A DNA stretch of 64,000 nt, taken from Pisolithus tinctorius (lineage: Eukaryota; Basidiomycota; Agaricomycetes; Boletales; Pisolithaceae). The stretch lies in contig JANFAH010000030.1 in the NCBI GenBank assembly GCA_024663395.1, forward strand, positions 248,001-312,000, in the 5' to 3' direction. Of this stretch, positions 1 through 10,280 are shown in pieces (positions within the stretch are counted from its first letter, which is position 1; each line of letters opens with the position of its first letter). Made by a program: the position numbers and the translations under genes. The notes beneath the pieces are model-generated. The model saw only the letters and a program-made list of their open reading frames with translations, was not told where the DNA came from and did not search any database.

Positions 1-1295
1 CCTCAGCGATCATGTCTCTGAAAGAGTCGTTCATGAATCGCTGGAATGTGGCGGGGGAGTTGCACAATCCGAAGAACATAACAGTTGGTTCAAAGAGTCC
101 TTTATGTGTAATGAATGCGGCTTTCCACTGGTCTCCTTCTTTGATACGGACATTATTGTAGCCCGATCTGACATCCATCTTCGTGAAAACAGAGGCTCCT
201 TTAGTTTGTCCACAAGGATCGGGAATGAGGGGAAGGGGGTATGCATCCTTCACCGTATTCTTGTTCAGGTACCTGTAGTCTTGACAGGGGCGTAAGGAGC
301 CGTCTTTCTTTCCTACGAAGAAGAAGGGGGCAGCTTGGGGAGACTTCGAGGGCGGATTTTTCCTTCTCGAAGGTTTTCTTCGATAAACTTTTCTGCAGAC
401 TCTCGCTCAGAGGGAGAGAGAGGGTATGCTTTGGCCACCTTGGGGACAAAGTCCTCTACAAGGTTTATGGCATGATCGTATGGTCGTGATGGAGGTAAAA
501 CTCCATCGGATGGTTTTTCGAAAACTGAGGCAAAGTCTTGTATTCTTCAGGAAGAACAGCCTTCGGTTTCTTCTTATGTTTCCTCTTGGGCTAGCTCAGT
601 AGCCGTGGTGATCTTTCGGAGAAGGCTATTATTGGGGATTAACCTTCTTGGCTTCTTCAACGAGTTTTCCAACCGACATCACGAAATGTGCTCGGATGGT
701 TTCGTCTTCTGGTTCTTCATAGTCCATGAACCTGTTTATCCCTTTCTTTTCAATTGGGGATACAAGGTTCACAGTTGGTTCTTCGATGGCAACGGAAGAG
801 ACGTTGCGTCTTAATTCCTTCGATCTATCGGTTTTCTCATCGATAGATAACGTGCCCATCCTCCAGTCTACCACAGGGTTGTTTTCTTGGAGCCAGGGGA
901 GACCCAGAATGACATTTTCCGTTCCACAATTGATGACATGGAAGAAGGACTGGTGGACGAGTCCCTTGACTTTTAAAATAGAGAGTGGCGGAAAACAGTA
1001 TTCTTCCTTTAGAGTTCTGGGTTCCATCGGCGTTTTTGGCGAGGATGGGTTCAGCGAGACGTTGAGTGGGGATTCGATGCTTTCGCACGAAACCCCAGTC
1101 GATGCAAGAAATTTCTGCTCCGGAGTCAACCAGAGCGGTAGTGTTGACGACTTTCTGAGTAGTTTCTGATGCGTAGAGGGAGATGGGAATCTGCATAGTA
1201 CGTTCTGGTGTAGACGTTACAAGTACAGGGGCAACAGAAACTAAACTGTCCTTAGCTTGGGGAACATCTGGCGTCAACGCAGAGTTCCCTTTCAA
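1..1295 (-). pseudogene. pol: E1 protease and reverse transcriptase N-part, decayed
   Basis: The frame entered after the GGATTTT site reads KGNSALTPDVPQ and then the retropepsin motif ALVDSGAEISCID near 1110. An indel near 1000-1050 moves the remainder (NVILGLPWLQENNPVVDW, the usual end of a gypsy protease) to another frame, which stays open to 629. From about 450 to 1 the reverse transcriptase start is readable in pieces: [16 protein letters not shown], then PLPLIPDLVDKL, then a [23 protein letters not shown] stretch. Several indels separate them. The YxDD active site, RNase H and integrase would lie beyond the left edge. Confidence 0.75.
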
Positions 1296-2402
1296 AAATC
1301 CTTTCCAAGGGCTCTAGCAATGTTAACTAGAGCGATGGATGGGCCAGCGACTTTCTCTTCATCGTCGCTTTCTTCTTCCTCCACGATTTTGCGGATTTTC
1401 TTTACTTTCTTTTGGGGAGTTTTCCCCTTGTCTGGACATTCTCGGGAGAGGTGTCCTTTGTTTCCACAACCGAAACATCTTCCTTCTTTGATGTGACGGT
1501 CGCGTTCTTCCTTGGAGAGTCTCACTCCATCCACGTCCATAGCGTTTGGATCTTTTCTTCGGCAAAATTGTTCCTAGGATGGAACGTTTTTCTTTTCTTT
1601 TCTTCCCGAGATTTCATTAACCTTTCTCCATTTAGCATCGAACTTCTGTGCTTGGGTGTACCACTCGGTAATCTTGGTGGGAGTGGTTTCCATCATGTGA
1701 ATCCTGTTTGCGATGAAGGGTTTGAGTCCTTGAGAGAAGAACTCGATCAAGGCAACATCCTCAGTGATGGTTGAGTCGGCCGCAGCAGTTCGGAAGTCGG
1801 TGATATATTGCTCCACCGAATCTTTTTGTTTCAGGGTTCGTAATTTGGCAATGGCGGTTCCTGCGGTATCGGCGGAGGTGAACGATGCTTGAAATCTTTT
1901 ATAAAATCGGCAAAGGTGCCGAAACTCGGGGGTTCTTTTCCAGAGAGGTTTTCTGGAAGGTGGCAGCCCAGGAACGGGCGACATCTTTCTTCATATACGA
2001 CAAGGCGTAGACCACCTTCTTGGTGTCAGTGTCGTACAGTTCTTCGTTTACCAAGAGATAGGTCTGTACGGAGTACAGCCAACTCATGGCATTCTTCTGG
2101 TTTCCATCGAAATCAGATGGAGCGCCAATCTTCAGTTCAGTGGCTTTGGTGGCATTGCCAACCGGTGCCTTCGACGATGAGCCAGACATCGTAATCTGTG
2201 GTGGGGGCGGCGGGGTAGGGAAGAAAGGTGGGGGACTTGGTTGAATGGGGGTGCCAAGCGACGCAAGTGACTGGGAGAAGAGGTTCGAGAGGATTCCAGA
2301 GGTAAAACCTCTATCTGGCTGTTCGGGTTCGTTGGAGGAGGTGTCTGTGACAGTGCTCTCCTGTTCTTCGTCTGATGACGATTCTTCACGAGTGGGTCGC
2401 AA
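1292..2402 (-). pseudogene. gag: E1 Gag (capsid and zinc knuckle), frameshifted
   Basis: Gag forms the cytoplasmic virus-like particle. The N-terminal 167 codons (from 2402) hold an acidic Ser/Glu-rich leader, a Pro-rich stretch and the start of the capsid-like retrotransposon gag domain (SDFDGNQKNAMSWLYS). One indel near 1930-1980 moves the rest (KDSVEQYITDFRTAA) into another frame, and a TAG at 1574-1576 interrupts it. A nucleocapsid knuckle [14 protein letters not shown] (C-x2-C-x4-H-x4-C) follows near 1460-1500. The zero frame ends TGA at 1292-1294, preceded directly by GGATTTT. The next frame continues into protease, which suggests -1 frameshifting in the ancestor. Confidence 0.8.
1295..1301 (-). 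promoter_or_regulatory. Candidate -1 slippery site of E1 (GGATTTT)
   Basis: Minus strand G-GAT-TTT then TGA; -1 frame continues as protease (KGNSALTP). GGATTTT is not a strict X-XXY-YYZ but is known to shift in dianthoviruses. Confidence 0.5.
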
Positions 2403-2452
2403 CGGCGCCCAACGTCGATTGTTTCGGGGGTTCGTGGTGGTTCACTAAGTAG

Positions 2453-2942
2453 TGACCGATTCGGCCAAAGGCTGTAGACTTGAGCTTTTGTTACGCTCGA
2501 CCGAAGTCAAGACGTAGGGAGAGCTCAGACGCAGTCTAATGGTTTCTACTGAGCAACGGCTGCAGTAACCTCTGTAAACGACAGAGGATTTGGGGCAACG
2601 CCGGTAAGAGAAGTCCTGGTAAGGGACTCTGAGGGCGAAGTTCTGAGGAACGCTGCGTATGATTGAGCAGCTCAAGTCTGGGTTTCCAGGACTTGAGCCG
2701 GCAGACTAAATACTACACAGAAACGGACCCATGAGGCGTCCGCATGTAACGAGGTAACTATGCCATTGGTTGAACAATGGCGACACATGTCCTAAGCATG
2801 TAGTGAGCCAGTAACGCTAATGGTGGAAATAGAGAGCCGTCGATCAGAGAGAAGACGGCTCTAAAAGGAAACTAAGTCCAACGGGTCACAAAACGAGGTA
2901 AACGTACAACGGAAAAGAAAAGTCAGGGGTGAAGACGTAACA
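2453..2942 (-). repeat. 5' LTR of E1
   Basis: About 490 bp, beginning TG and ending CA on the plus strand (TGACCGATTC ... GACGTAACA). It lies just upstream of the E1 gag in the minus orientation and abuts E2 coding sequence on the other side. The borders are inferred from the TG/CA ends and this junction, because the partner LTR is outside the window. The sequence TTATG immediately outside is the likely start of a target-site duplication. Confidence 0.6.
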
Positions 2943-4296
2943 TTATGTGTTTGCAATGTGACTCCACATCCTGCGAATAGATTAGGATGTCATCAAGGTA
3001 TACCACGATGCAGACATCAAGCATGTCTGCAAAGATGCTATTGATGAATCACTGGAAAGCCGCAGGTGCATTAGTCAGACCGAATGGCATTACCCACCAC
3101 TCATAAGAACCACAACAAGTGCAGAAAGCTGTTTTCCATTCATCTCTGTCTGCTATACAGACTAGATGATAGGCATGGTGGAGGTCGATCTTCATATAGA
3201 CTTTAGTGCAGCTTGGGGAGTCAAGTAGGTCAGAGATGAGTGGCAGCAGATAGCAATCTTTTTTTGTGATTTTGTTGAGTCCTCAATAGTCTACACAGAG
3301 GTGGAGTGAACCATCCTTCTTCTTTATGAAGAGGACAGGGGCACCACGAGCAGAGGTGGACTGTTTGATGAAACTGTAGCCAAGATGCTCACCAATGAAG
3401 GTGCAGAGAGCTTCAAGCTCTGGCAGAGAAAGAGAGTAGATCGTGCCAATGGGCGGAGAGGCTCCTTCCTCAAGATCAATCTTGAGATTGAACAAGCGGT
3501 GTGGCAGAAGTTCAGTAGCCTTGTCTTTACTAAAGACATTGGCAAACTCATGATACTCAGGAGGAACTGAGGAGAGGTCAGGAGGCAGAGAAGAAGCAGA
3601 GGATGCACAAAGCTTCACATCATCAGCAGAAAGCTGTAAGCAGAACTGTCTAGAGCCAGGGAGAGCACAGGCTCTGACATATGCAGCAGCATTGATGAGT
3701 GAGATGAGTGGAGCAGAGCATGGCAAGTCTGTTGGAGCTGCAGTTGGAGCTGCAAACAGAGCGGAGGATGTCAGATCTGGAGCAGAGGTCGCAGTGGAAG
3801 GTGACAAAGGTGCCTGGGGTGTCAGCATTCCCTGTAACGATGGTTTAAACAATATACTGCCCAGTACCCAGTCAATTGACAGATTGAAGCAGGTGAGCCA
3901 GTTGTGTCCTAATACCAGCAAACATGAAGAATCCAATGGAGTAACATAAAATGAAATGGAATTGACATCACCAGAAGGGAAGCAGAGGGAAAGATCTACC
4001 TCTTGGGAAATGACAGCATTTGTACTACCATCAAACAAGTGGAGCAGAATTGGTGGAGAGATGGAGGAAACAGGAATAGCATATTTTTTGATTATGGACG
4101 GGTCTATGAAACAATGAGAAGAGCCAGAATTGATCAACACAGAAACAGTATCATTGGAATAGTCAAGAAGAGTTACAGATGGAAGTAAAGAATTGGGACT
4201 AGAAAGAGCAGACACATTGAGTCAGATGTCTGGTTGTGCACAGTTGGGATCAATGCTTCCTCCAGGCTGTGTGAGCTCCCTGGAGGAGCAGACTAA
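2943..4296 (-). pseudogene. pol: E2 protease and reverse transcriptase, truncated
   Basis: The -1 frame after the gag stop reads LVCSSREL, meets a TGA near 4222, then continues SALSSPNSLLPSV. The protease motif is VLINSGSSHCFID, so the catalytic Asp of D-S-G is Asn here (E3 keeps VDSGSTHCFID). RT follows: KKKDGSLHLCVDY, then TGA where E3 has Trp-Gly, then RT blocks to [11 protein letters not shown] near 2960-3010. The reading stops where E1 is inserted, so the rest of RT, RNase H and integrase are missing. The copy is dead. Confidence 0.85.
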
Positions 4297-5561
4297 TTTT
4301 TTGGCTCTGCCTTCTCCACAGGTGGAGTAGGTGGAGTTCCAGCCATAGCTGCACGGGCTTTGGCTGCATGAGAGGTGGACTTGGGACAGTCCTTGGCAGA
4401 GTGGCCAGCCTTGCCACAGAAGAGGCAGAGGTTGTTTTTCATCCTGCACTGTCATTCAGCAGAGGTGAGTTTGCCATCCTTGCCCAGAAGATGGGCAATA
4501 TCAGACTTGGGTGGATCTTTCTGTTTGCCCTTGCCCTTGGCATCAGACTTTGGAGCAGAGGACGAGGACAATGACCTAGTTTTATTGTCAGAGTTGGAAG
4601 ACTGCAACTTGTCAGAGGTGGACTTGGTGGTGCGTGAGATCTCCACTTTGCACTCCCAGTAGCACACATCGATGGTCTGAGCAAGTTCACAGAGTTGTGT
4701 GAGGGTAGAAGGTTTTCCGATGCAAGCAATCTCATCCTTGATGCAGTCTGGAAGTCTGCTATAGAAGCAGTGGCAGAGTGCACTGACACCGTAGTCCTTG
4801 ACTTGTGAAGCCCAGTGATTGAACTCCATGACATATTTGGTAATTCAAGAACCATCTTTCATAGTGAGGTTCTCAAGTTGTTGGACAGCATCCGCTATGG
4901 CATCATGCAGACTGAAATTAGTTGTGAGCTCTTGTAAGAACTCATGGTAGTAGTCCATCCAGAGCGGGCAGTCATAGTTGTTGGGATTTAGTAGATCTGG
5001 CTCAAACCAAGCCAGAGCCATACCCTTGAGATAAGACTGAGTGAAGGTAACCTTTGCTCTGTCAGAATGGAATGCACAAGGGCAGTCTTGGAAGTTCAAC
5101 TCGCATTGTATGAGGAACTCATGGAGTTTCTTAGGGTTGGAGCTGTCGAAGGTGTCAGGCTTGCAGACCTTGGTTTTTGGAGCAGAGTCCCCAGTGCACA
5201 AACTAGACCATGCAAGTGCATGGACAGCTCTAGCAAGAGCTATGAGGGGATCCTCTGGCAGCTCAGCTGGGTCTTTGGGGATATCCCTGTCACTGCTGCC
5301 CCTGCCATTGGGATCACCATCAGGATAATGAGGGTCAGGGTCAGGTCCATCATCTTGATTACGAGGAGGCAGAGTATGGAAGGCTGATGGGTGGAGGTCA
5401 GAGTGACCAGCTTGTGAAGTGCTTTTGCCTTCAGCATGAGAGCGGCATCGAGCAGAGAAAGACTGGAATTGTTCAATGACAGAAGGGAGTCGATGCAGAT
5501 TAGCAAGCGCTACAGTGAGGTTCTCAGCAACCTCTCTCTGGGATTGAGCTCGAGTTCTCAT
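4293..5561 (-). pseudogene. gag: E2 Gag with zinc knuckle
   Basis: The ATG at 5561 (MRTRAQSQ) is chosen because E3 Gag begins the same way (MTRTRTQAR). Capsid-like signatures follow: KPDTFDSSNPKKLHEFL, SYLKGMALAWFEPDLL, MDYYHEFLQEL. One TGA interrupts the ORF near 4845 (KDGS*ITKY, where E3 has no stop) and another TGA lies at 4452-4454. The knuckle CLFCGKAGHSAKDC is near 4380-4430. The frame ends ...EPKN-TAG at 4293, with the heptamer AAAAAAT immediately before the stop. The -1 frame leads into protease, as in E3. Confidence 0.85.
4296..4302 (-). promoter_or_regulatory. -1 slippery site of E2 (AAAAAAT)
   Basis: Minus strand A-AAA-AAT then TAG; -1 frame reads LVCSSREL into pol. The same arrangement is conserved in E3. 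Confidence 0.6.
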
Positions 5562-5622
5562 AACAGTGTGAGTTTTTTGGAAGACAGAAAATGAGATCAT
5601 ACAAGTGCGAGTATGAATATAC

Positions 5623-6357
5623 TGTCAAGTCCAGGCCTACTCTGACCAACTCCGACACTTAACAAGGTCTAGAGAAGGGTTTGGAAGCAAGTCCAACACA
5701 GGGAAGCAGAACTCCGACTAGTGGAGTGTCGGCAGGAACGAAGTCCACTGAGACAAAGGCAGAGCAGAGTGAGGGCATTGGGTTTAGCTTGTGTGCTACC
5801 CCCTTGCACGATCTCAGCCCTTGTATTTCAGAGGGAGAGTACAGACAGAGAGTTGGAGATAACTCTGACAGACAGAAGTCAGAGACAGAAGGAGTAGGAA
5901 CTAAGTTGATATTTGTACTGAGGAACAGTGGAGTATGATACATGCTTTTATACCACTATGGAGGTACAGTAACTGGAATCAGAACTGACATATGGAGACC
6001 CAGAAATTTTCAAGTAAAAACTTCCTAGATGATGAATGAAGGGTAGACAGAGGACATACGAATGGGTAACATAGAACATCCAGAAAAGGAAACAGTCCAG
6101 GTGCTGGACTATGTGGTGTGTGCACTGCAGAGTACCTGACTGCGCACTGTCAGGGAAAAGTCTGAAGGTAGTCACATGACCCCTCAGAGAACGGTCCACT
6201 CAGTCCAGTAGGAGAGCAACACAAGTCCAATGGCAGTCGGAGCAGAGATGGCTCATAACCGACAGAAGTTGGGTGGAGTTGGTGTGGAGTGAGTGAATGA
6301 CCAGTGGAAGATGGTGTGGAGTGAGTAGGGACCTAGAGTGAATGCATGGTTATGACA
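5623..6357 (-). repeat. 5' LTR of E2 (TGTCAAGTCC family)
   Basis: 735 bp, from TGTCAAGTCC to GGTTATGACA on the plus strand, with TG/CA ends. It matches the LTR at 36467-42116 once the Harbinger insertion is removed from that copy. Most differences I checked are CG in the other copy against CA or TG here. The gag ATG lies about 60 bp inside the element. Confidence 0.85.
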
Positions 6358-7235
6358 ATGTCAAGTTCCTCACTCATTGATGCTATTGGTGGATAACTAT
6401 ATTGTTCTCCTTGTCCCCCCATTGCTGTGTGTTGTCATCATGCCTGCATATCACCCCTCTGAATAGCTCTGACATCTACAAGACTTCTCTCTAATGGAAT
6501 AGCTGGTTGCAGCACCAGTGCAAGGCATTGTCCATGTTGTGCAGTTTTTAGCTGTCATAACACATACAATAATGAAGGACAATTTGCTGTACACTCATGA
6601 GCACAAAGGGCATCATGCAGACAAGATGTTGTAAGTGTTGCCACAGAAACATGCCATGGTGTTCTGTGATAGATTTGATAGCTTTCAATGTCAAGTAGGG
6701 GTACTGTTCCACAAACTTGCAAACAGAGCTTGCACAACAGACCAACAATGGTCCTCTAGGGTACACAGACCCCACACTAAGATCACTGCACACCATAATG
6801 CACTCCAACATATACTCTCACTGTATAAACTTGTAACTCATAGCAGCATCATTACTGACACCAGCAACATCTATACACAAGTGACACATGCCACTGTCCA
6901 TGACACATTACAAAATACACCTGCAAGTTGTTTGCATGACATTCCAAGGTGTGACAAACAAACCCCAACATTCCAACTTCCCCAACCCCTCCCCTGCATG
7001 TGACCAGACTTAATGGTCCAGTATGATCATGGACAACACAGAGTTTACAGACCTGGGCCTAACAGCATCCAGGAATAATAGGAGCTATGTTCCAATTTTA
7101 ATATAATTTTCTTTTTCACAATGTATCCATTATTGTTCACCAGGTATGACACCCAATTGTCTGAATCTGAATTTGGCTTCATTTGGATGAGTCTAACTTG
7201 CCCTAACAGAGTTGCCACCAGAATGTCATGTGATT
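6358..7235. other. CpG-poor intergenic filler
   Basis: No gene recognised. The stretch has practically no CG dinucleotides until about 7235, where CpG becomes normal. It is the sequence into which E2 was inserted, or an older decayed repeat, and resembles in composition the large CpG-poor island at 25501-34540. Confidence 0.5.
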
Positions 7236-7394
7236 GACGGTACTCGAAAATTTTGGTACATCACGTGATTGTCGAGGATTGGTTGAGCTAGGTAACTTCC
7301 GCAGAGCCACCAAGGCCCACAGAAGAGTTTAAAAAGGAGCTAGACCCCGCCATTCACTGTCTGCCTGTCGAGCTCCTTGCGCCGACACTCCACG

Positions 7395-7580
7395 ATGGTC
7401 CGTCCATATTATGCAGGGACAAATGAGCTTGTCGTGATTGGTCATCGGAGAAGAGTCCCAGTTGGTGTCTCGCAACATTGGAGGGACATCCTGAATACAC
7501 CCGGCACTCACAAACCGAATGACATGCCATCGACTCGGTCACTTTTCTTGATAGGTGGAGCGGGCGAGCGTACGTGTTAA
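7395..7580 (+). CDS. Short ORF of unknown function (possible 5' gene remnant)
   Basis: A 61-residue ORF beginning MVRPYYAGTNELVVIGHRRR. A TTTAAAAAGG sequence lies about 65 bp upstream, a plausible TATA position. No domain recognised. The CpG content is normal, unlike the sequence to the left. It may be the first exon of a gene whose 3' part is lost, because the convergent SWAP-like gene ends only ~120 bp away. The start is the first ATG after the TATA-like box. Function unknown. Confidence 0.25.
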   Translation: MVRPYYAGTNELVVIGHRRRVPVGVSQHWRDILNTPGTHKPNDMPSTRSLFLIGGAGERTC

Positions 7581-7698
7581 ATGCACATCAAGCAATGAAA
7601 CTACATTGGCCATTGACACCTGCACGACACGGGAACGCACAGCTTAATGTACAGCTCAACTCACATAACAGTGACGAGGAGTTCAGCTAGCACGAATG

Positions 7699-9151
7699 CT
7701 ACACTTGCCCTTCATTAGAGAGCTGTTCAGCACGTCGTCGCACTGACCATTCCCTAGCTCTTTCTCTCCTAGCCTTCTGCCGATCTGCCTCGTCGGAGTC
7801 TGTACTACCAAACTCGTGAACCCCCGATTTCGAAACGTTCACCTGTGCTTCGTCTTCCGCTACCTCACCTTCGCTGGGGTCATCTCCGCTCTCTCCGCTC
7901 TCTCCGCTCTCTCCATATCCAGCTACTAGTCCTTGCAGCGACGAACTTCCGGAGGGCTTGTCAGCCATCTTAGATTCATCCGCGTCTCGTCGTTCTTGTC
8001 TTGCCAGTTCCTTTGCGACCTTCCATGCTCTCGACCAACGCCCTCGCAGGAATGCGAACCGTCTGTCCGCACCATGGTTCGCCAGAATGCGCATCTCTAG
8101 TTGCGCAGGGTTGGGTGACGACACGACGTGCCCCGCCGTTCGACGGAGGAGTTCTTTCTGAGCTTCGTCCGGCTGTAATATAACCATATGTTCATTAATC
8201 GAAGTGGTTTTAAAATACCAAAGGGCAGAGTAGGGAAACTATCGTCGCAGGACACACACCCACCTCTTCGTCACTTCCGCCCCAAACGTCCAAGTCTTCC
8301 CCCGTTGTTTCTCCTCTCGCGCGATCGCGGGCCAAGATGGCTCGAATACGCTCCTCCCTAGCATGGTCGATAAGTTTCCTGCGTTTATCACGACGATAAT
8401 CTTCTGCCTCTTCCGGAGAAAAGAAGAACGTGTCTTCTGTGTCTGAAGGCAGGTCCGACCATCCACTTGGCGAGAGGGGCCAGCGGGCAGTAGCAGCAGC
8501 AAGTGATGGTCCAGGGTGGTTATGCGTGGGTAGTACATCGAGTAGTAGTCGAACGTCGTACCTGTTCAGAAGAAATTTAGGATGGGAACACACGACAGGC
8601 GAACATCACAAATTGCAACGAACACGCAGTAGGCGCCGTTCGCGCAAACGTATTTGCCAAGTATCAAGAAAAGAACTCAAGCCTATCATATTCATACCAC
8701 AAAGCAAGCTATCACCGCCGGGACATTGGCCCTCCGACCGGCAGTATGCCCGTCGATCGGACAACTGGACACGCGGGAAGATCTTGAGGGTGAGAAAGAC
8801 GTACCTGTCTACCAGCAGATGTGAAGGTCTTGGCTTTCGAGGTGCTTTGGCATTACTACCTTCTCCGTCATCGTCATCATCATCGAAGACAAGGGTATGC
8901 TGCGGCTCTAAGGGGATAAGGCCACTTCCAGCACCAGTCTTATCAACGCCGTCAGGAAGCGCTTCGGGACACTCGAGTGCAAGGGCGGCTGCGACCGCCC
9001 GAGGGCCGCTAACGATGTCTGCTTCATGGGCGACTATGTACAAAGACGGATCGAAGTCAGTCGCGAAGGCAGTGTCGTCGATGGATGTCGAGTGGGTATG
9101 AAGTTTATCTGTTCCTTGGTCGTGAGTTCTCCGGTGCTTGCGCTTGTGCAT
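7699..9151 (-). CDS. SWAP-like splicing regulator (DRY_EERY plus SURP-type module)
   Basis: Three exons, 9151-8805, 8561-8264 and 8172-7699, splice to 1119 nt (372 aa) with GT-AG borders and no disruption. The N-terminal part ends in an acidic run and LLVDRYDVRLLLD, the DRY signature of the SWAP-type DRY_EERY domain. The second exon has SPEEAEDYRRDKRRKL and an Arg-rich AREERIRAIL helix. The third begins LLRRTAGHVV and includes NHGADRRFAFLRGRW, which fits a SURP module (hydrophobic helix, then xFAFL). The tail is Glu/Ser/Arg-rich. The family acts in the nucleus in alternative splicing; the assignment is by motif. ATG 9151 was chosen; an in-frame ATG at 9241 is possible. A truncated paralogue lies at 20285-20900. 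Confidence 0.7.
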
Positions 9152-10180
9152 TGTCGTTGCAACCTGATTTATTATTGTAGTTGGCAACTCAAGGACATCG
9201 ACGTTGCTGTCTGAGCGAATCGGAGGGTGGCCGGTTCTCACGCATCAACAGGTGACTTTCACCGTGTTTCAGTCGAGACTTGGAACGTCAACAAAAGCCG
9301 CGCGGCACCGCATAACTCAACACAGCATCCCTGACGGTGCAACTTGGCTTTCCGTCTCGAATCCAATGGGTTCAGCCCCGACCCAGGCGTATCGCCTTTA
9401 ACCTTGCATGCGTCCCTAGTACAACCATGACAGGTGATCACGTTCCATACAACGAGGAAACGATCATCGTCCTCGTAGCACGTAGGTACAGCGCACGGGA
9501 AAGGACCTATCAAATCCACCAGCCAGTCGAATTGTTATACCAGCTGATATCCTTGGCGAGGTGTATTGTGGATCTACTTGTATTAATGATCGCTGAAAGA
9601 TGTGCCATGTCCAGCTTCGTATGGAGGGCGAAACCACATGTCGTCCGTGGTTATGCATAGCCGTTCACTTGCTGCAAGAGCGAGGTTGACGGAAAATCGT
9701 AATAAGGTCCATCGTTTTGAGTTGATGGCTTCTACCAGTTGAAAACCGACTACATCCCCCATTTTGCGCTTCACATGTGCTCATCGCAGGCTTCGCAGTC
9801 GCGCGTGAGGTACGTAGTCAATGGTTGGCACCCTTGACGGCGGGCCATACAGTATACAGTTAACTTCGCTTGATGCTGTATCCTGCTCCCAGATTTGCTT
9901 CAGGTTCGGTTGTTATGAGCAACTGGTCGTTTCACGAGGCCCTACGCTAACAGAGTGCAAGACTTAGTCGCTGTGAGATCTATTCATAGGATTGACGGCT
10001 GGATTACCTGTTCCTGTACACCAGTCAATCATGAAATCGTCACCGGATATCTTTCACTTTAGCCTATCGACAGGACACGGCAGACTGTACAATACTCGCT
10101 GTATATGGATATCGAGTCTTGCCCCCCACCGATTACCTCGAGGCGACCGGACTTTGCCAACGATGAGGCTGCGCTCAAGT
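9152..10180. other. Divergent intergenic region between SWAP-like and GH3 genes (unit A)
   Basis: No gene recognised in about 1 kb. The sequence is homologous, with indels, to 20930-22300 of unit B, including an ACGGGAAAGGAC stretch. That shared stretch shows the two gene pairs arose by duplication of the whole block. It presumably holds both promoters. Confidence 0.5.
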
Positions 10181-10184
10181 ACAC

Positions 10185-10190
10185 TATAAA
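10185..10190 (+). promoter_or_regulatory. TATA box of GH3 copy A
   Basis: CACTATAAA lies 96 bp upstream of the degraded GH3 start. The same box with the same flank (AAGTACACTATAAA) occurs before GH3 copy B at 22301, about 100 bp from its ATG. Conservation in both copies supports a core-promoter role. Confidence 0.6.
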
Positions 10191-10280
10191 CTGGCCGCGG
10201 GCTGGCCGTAGCAGAAGCAACACAACTTCCTCCTTATTTTCATCGCTCTTCACCTAATCTACTGATTCTTCCTATATCAT

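Larger units (their letters stand above)
1..2942 (-). mobile_element. Ty3/gypsy retrotransposon E1, 5' part, cut by window edge
   Basis: Seen: from right to left (coding direction) an LTR (2453-2942), a gag with a CCHC knuckle, a protease and the start of a reverse transcriptase that runs off the window. The element sits inside the reverse transcriptase of E2: E2 sequence resumes at once at 2943. It is therefore younger than E2 in insertion order. Gag and pol both carry indels, so this copy is not autonomous. The 3' LTR lies outside the window, so target-site duplication cannot be checked fully. Confidence 0.85.
2943..6357 (-). mobile_element. Ty3/gypsy retrotransposon E2, 5' part, truncated by E1
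   Basis: Seen: 5' LTR (5623-6357), gag (from 5561), then protease and reverse transcriptase to 2943, where E1 begins. E2 and E3 (54342-58966) are relatives: gag, protease and RT line up over their length. The E2 LTR also matches the interrupted LTR at 36467-42116. E2 is CpG-poor relative to that copy, and its frames carry several TGA stops, so it is an old, methylation-decayed copy. Confidence 0.85.
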
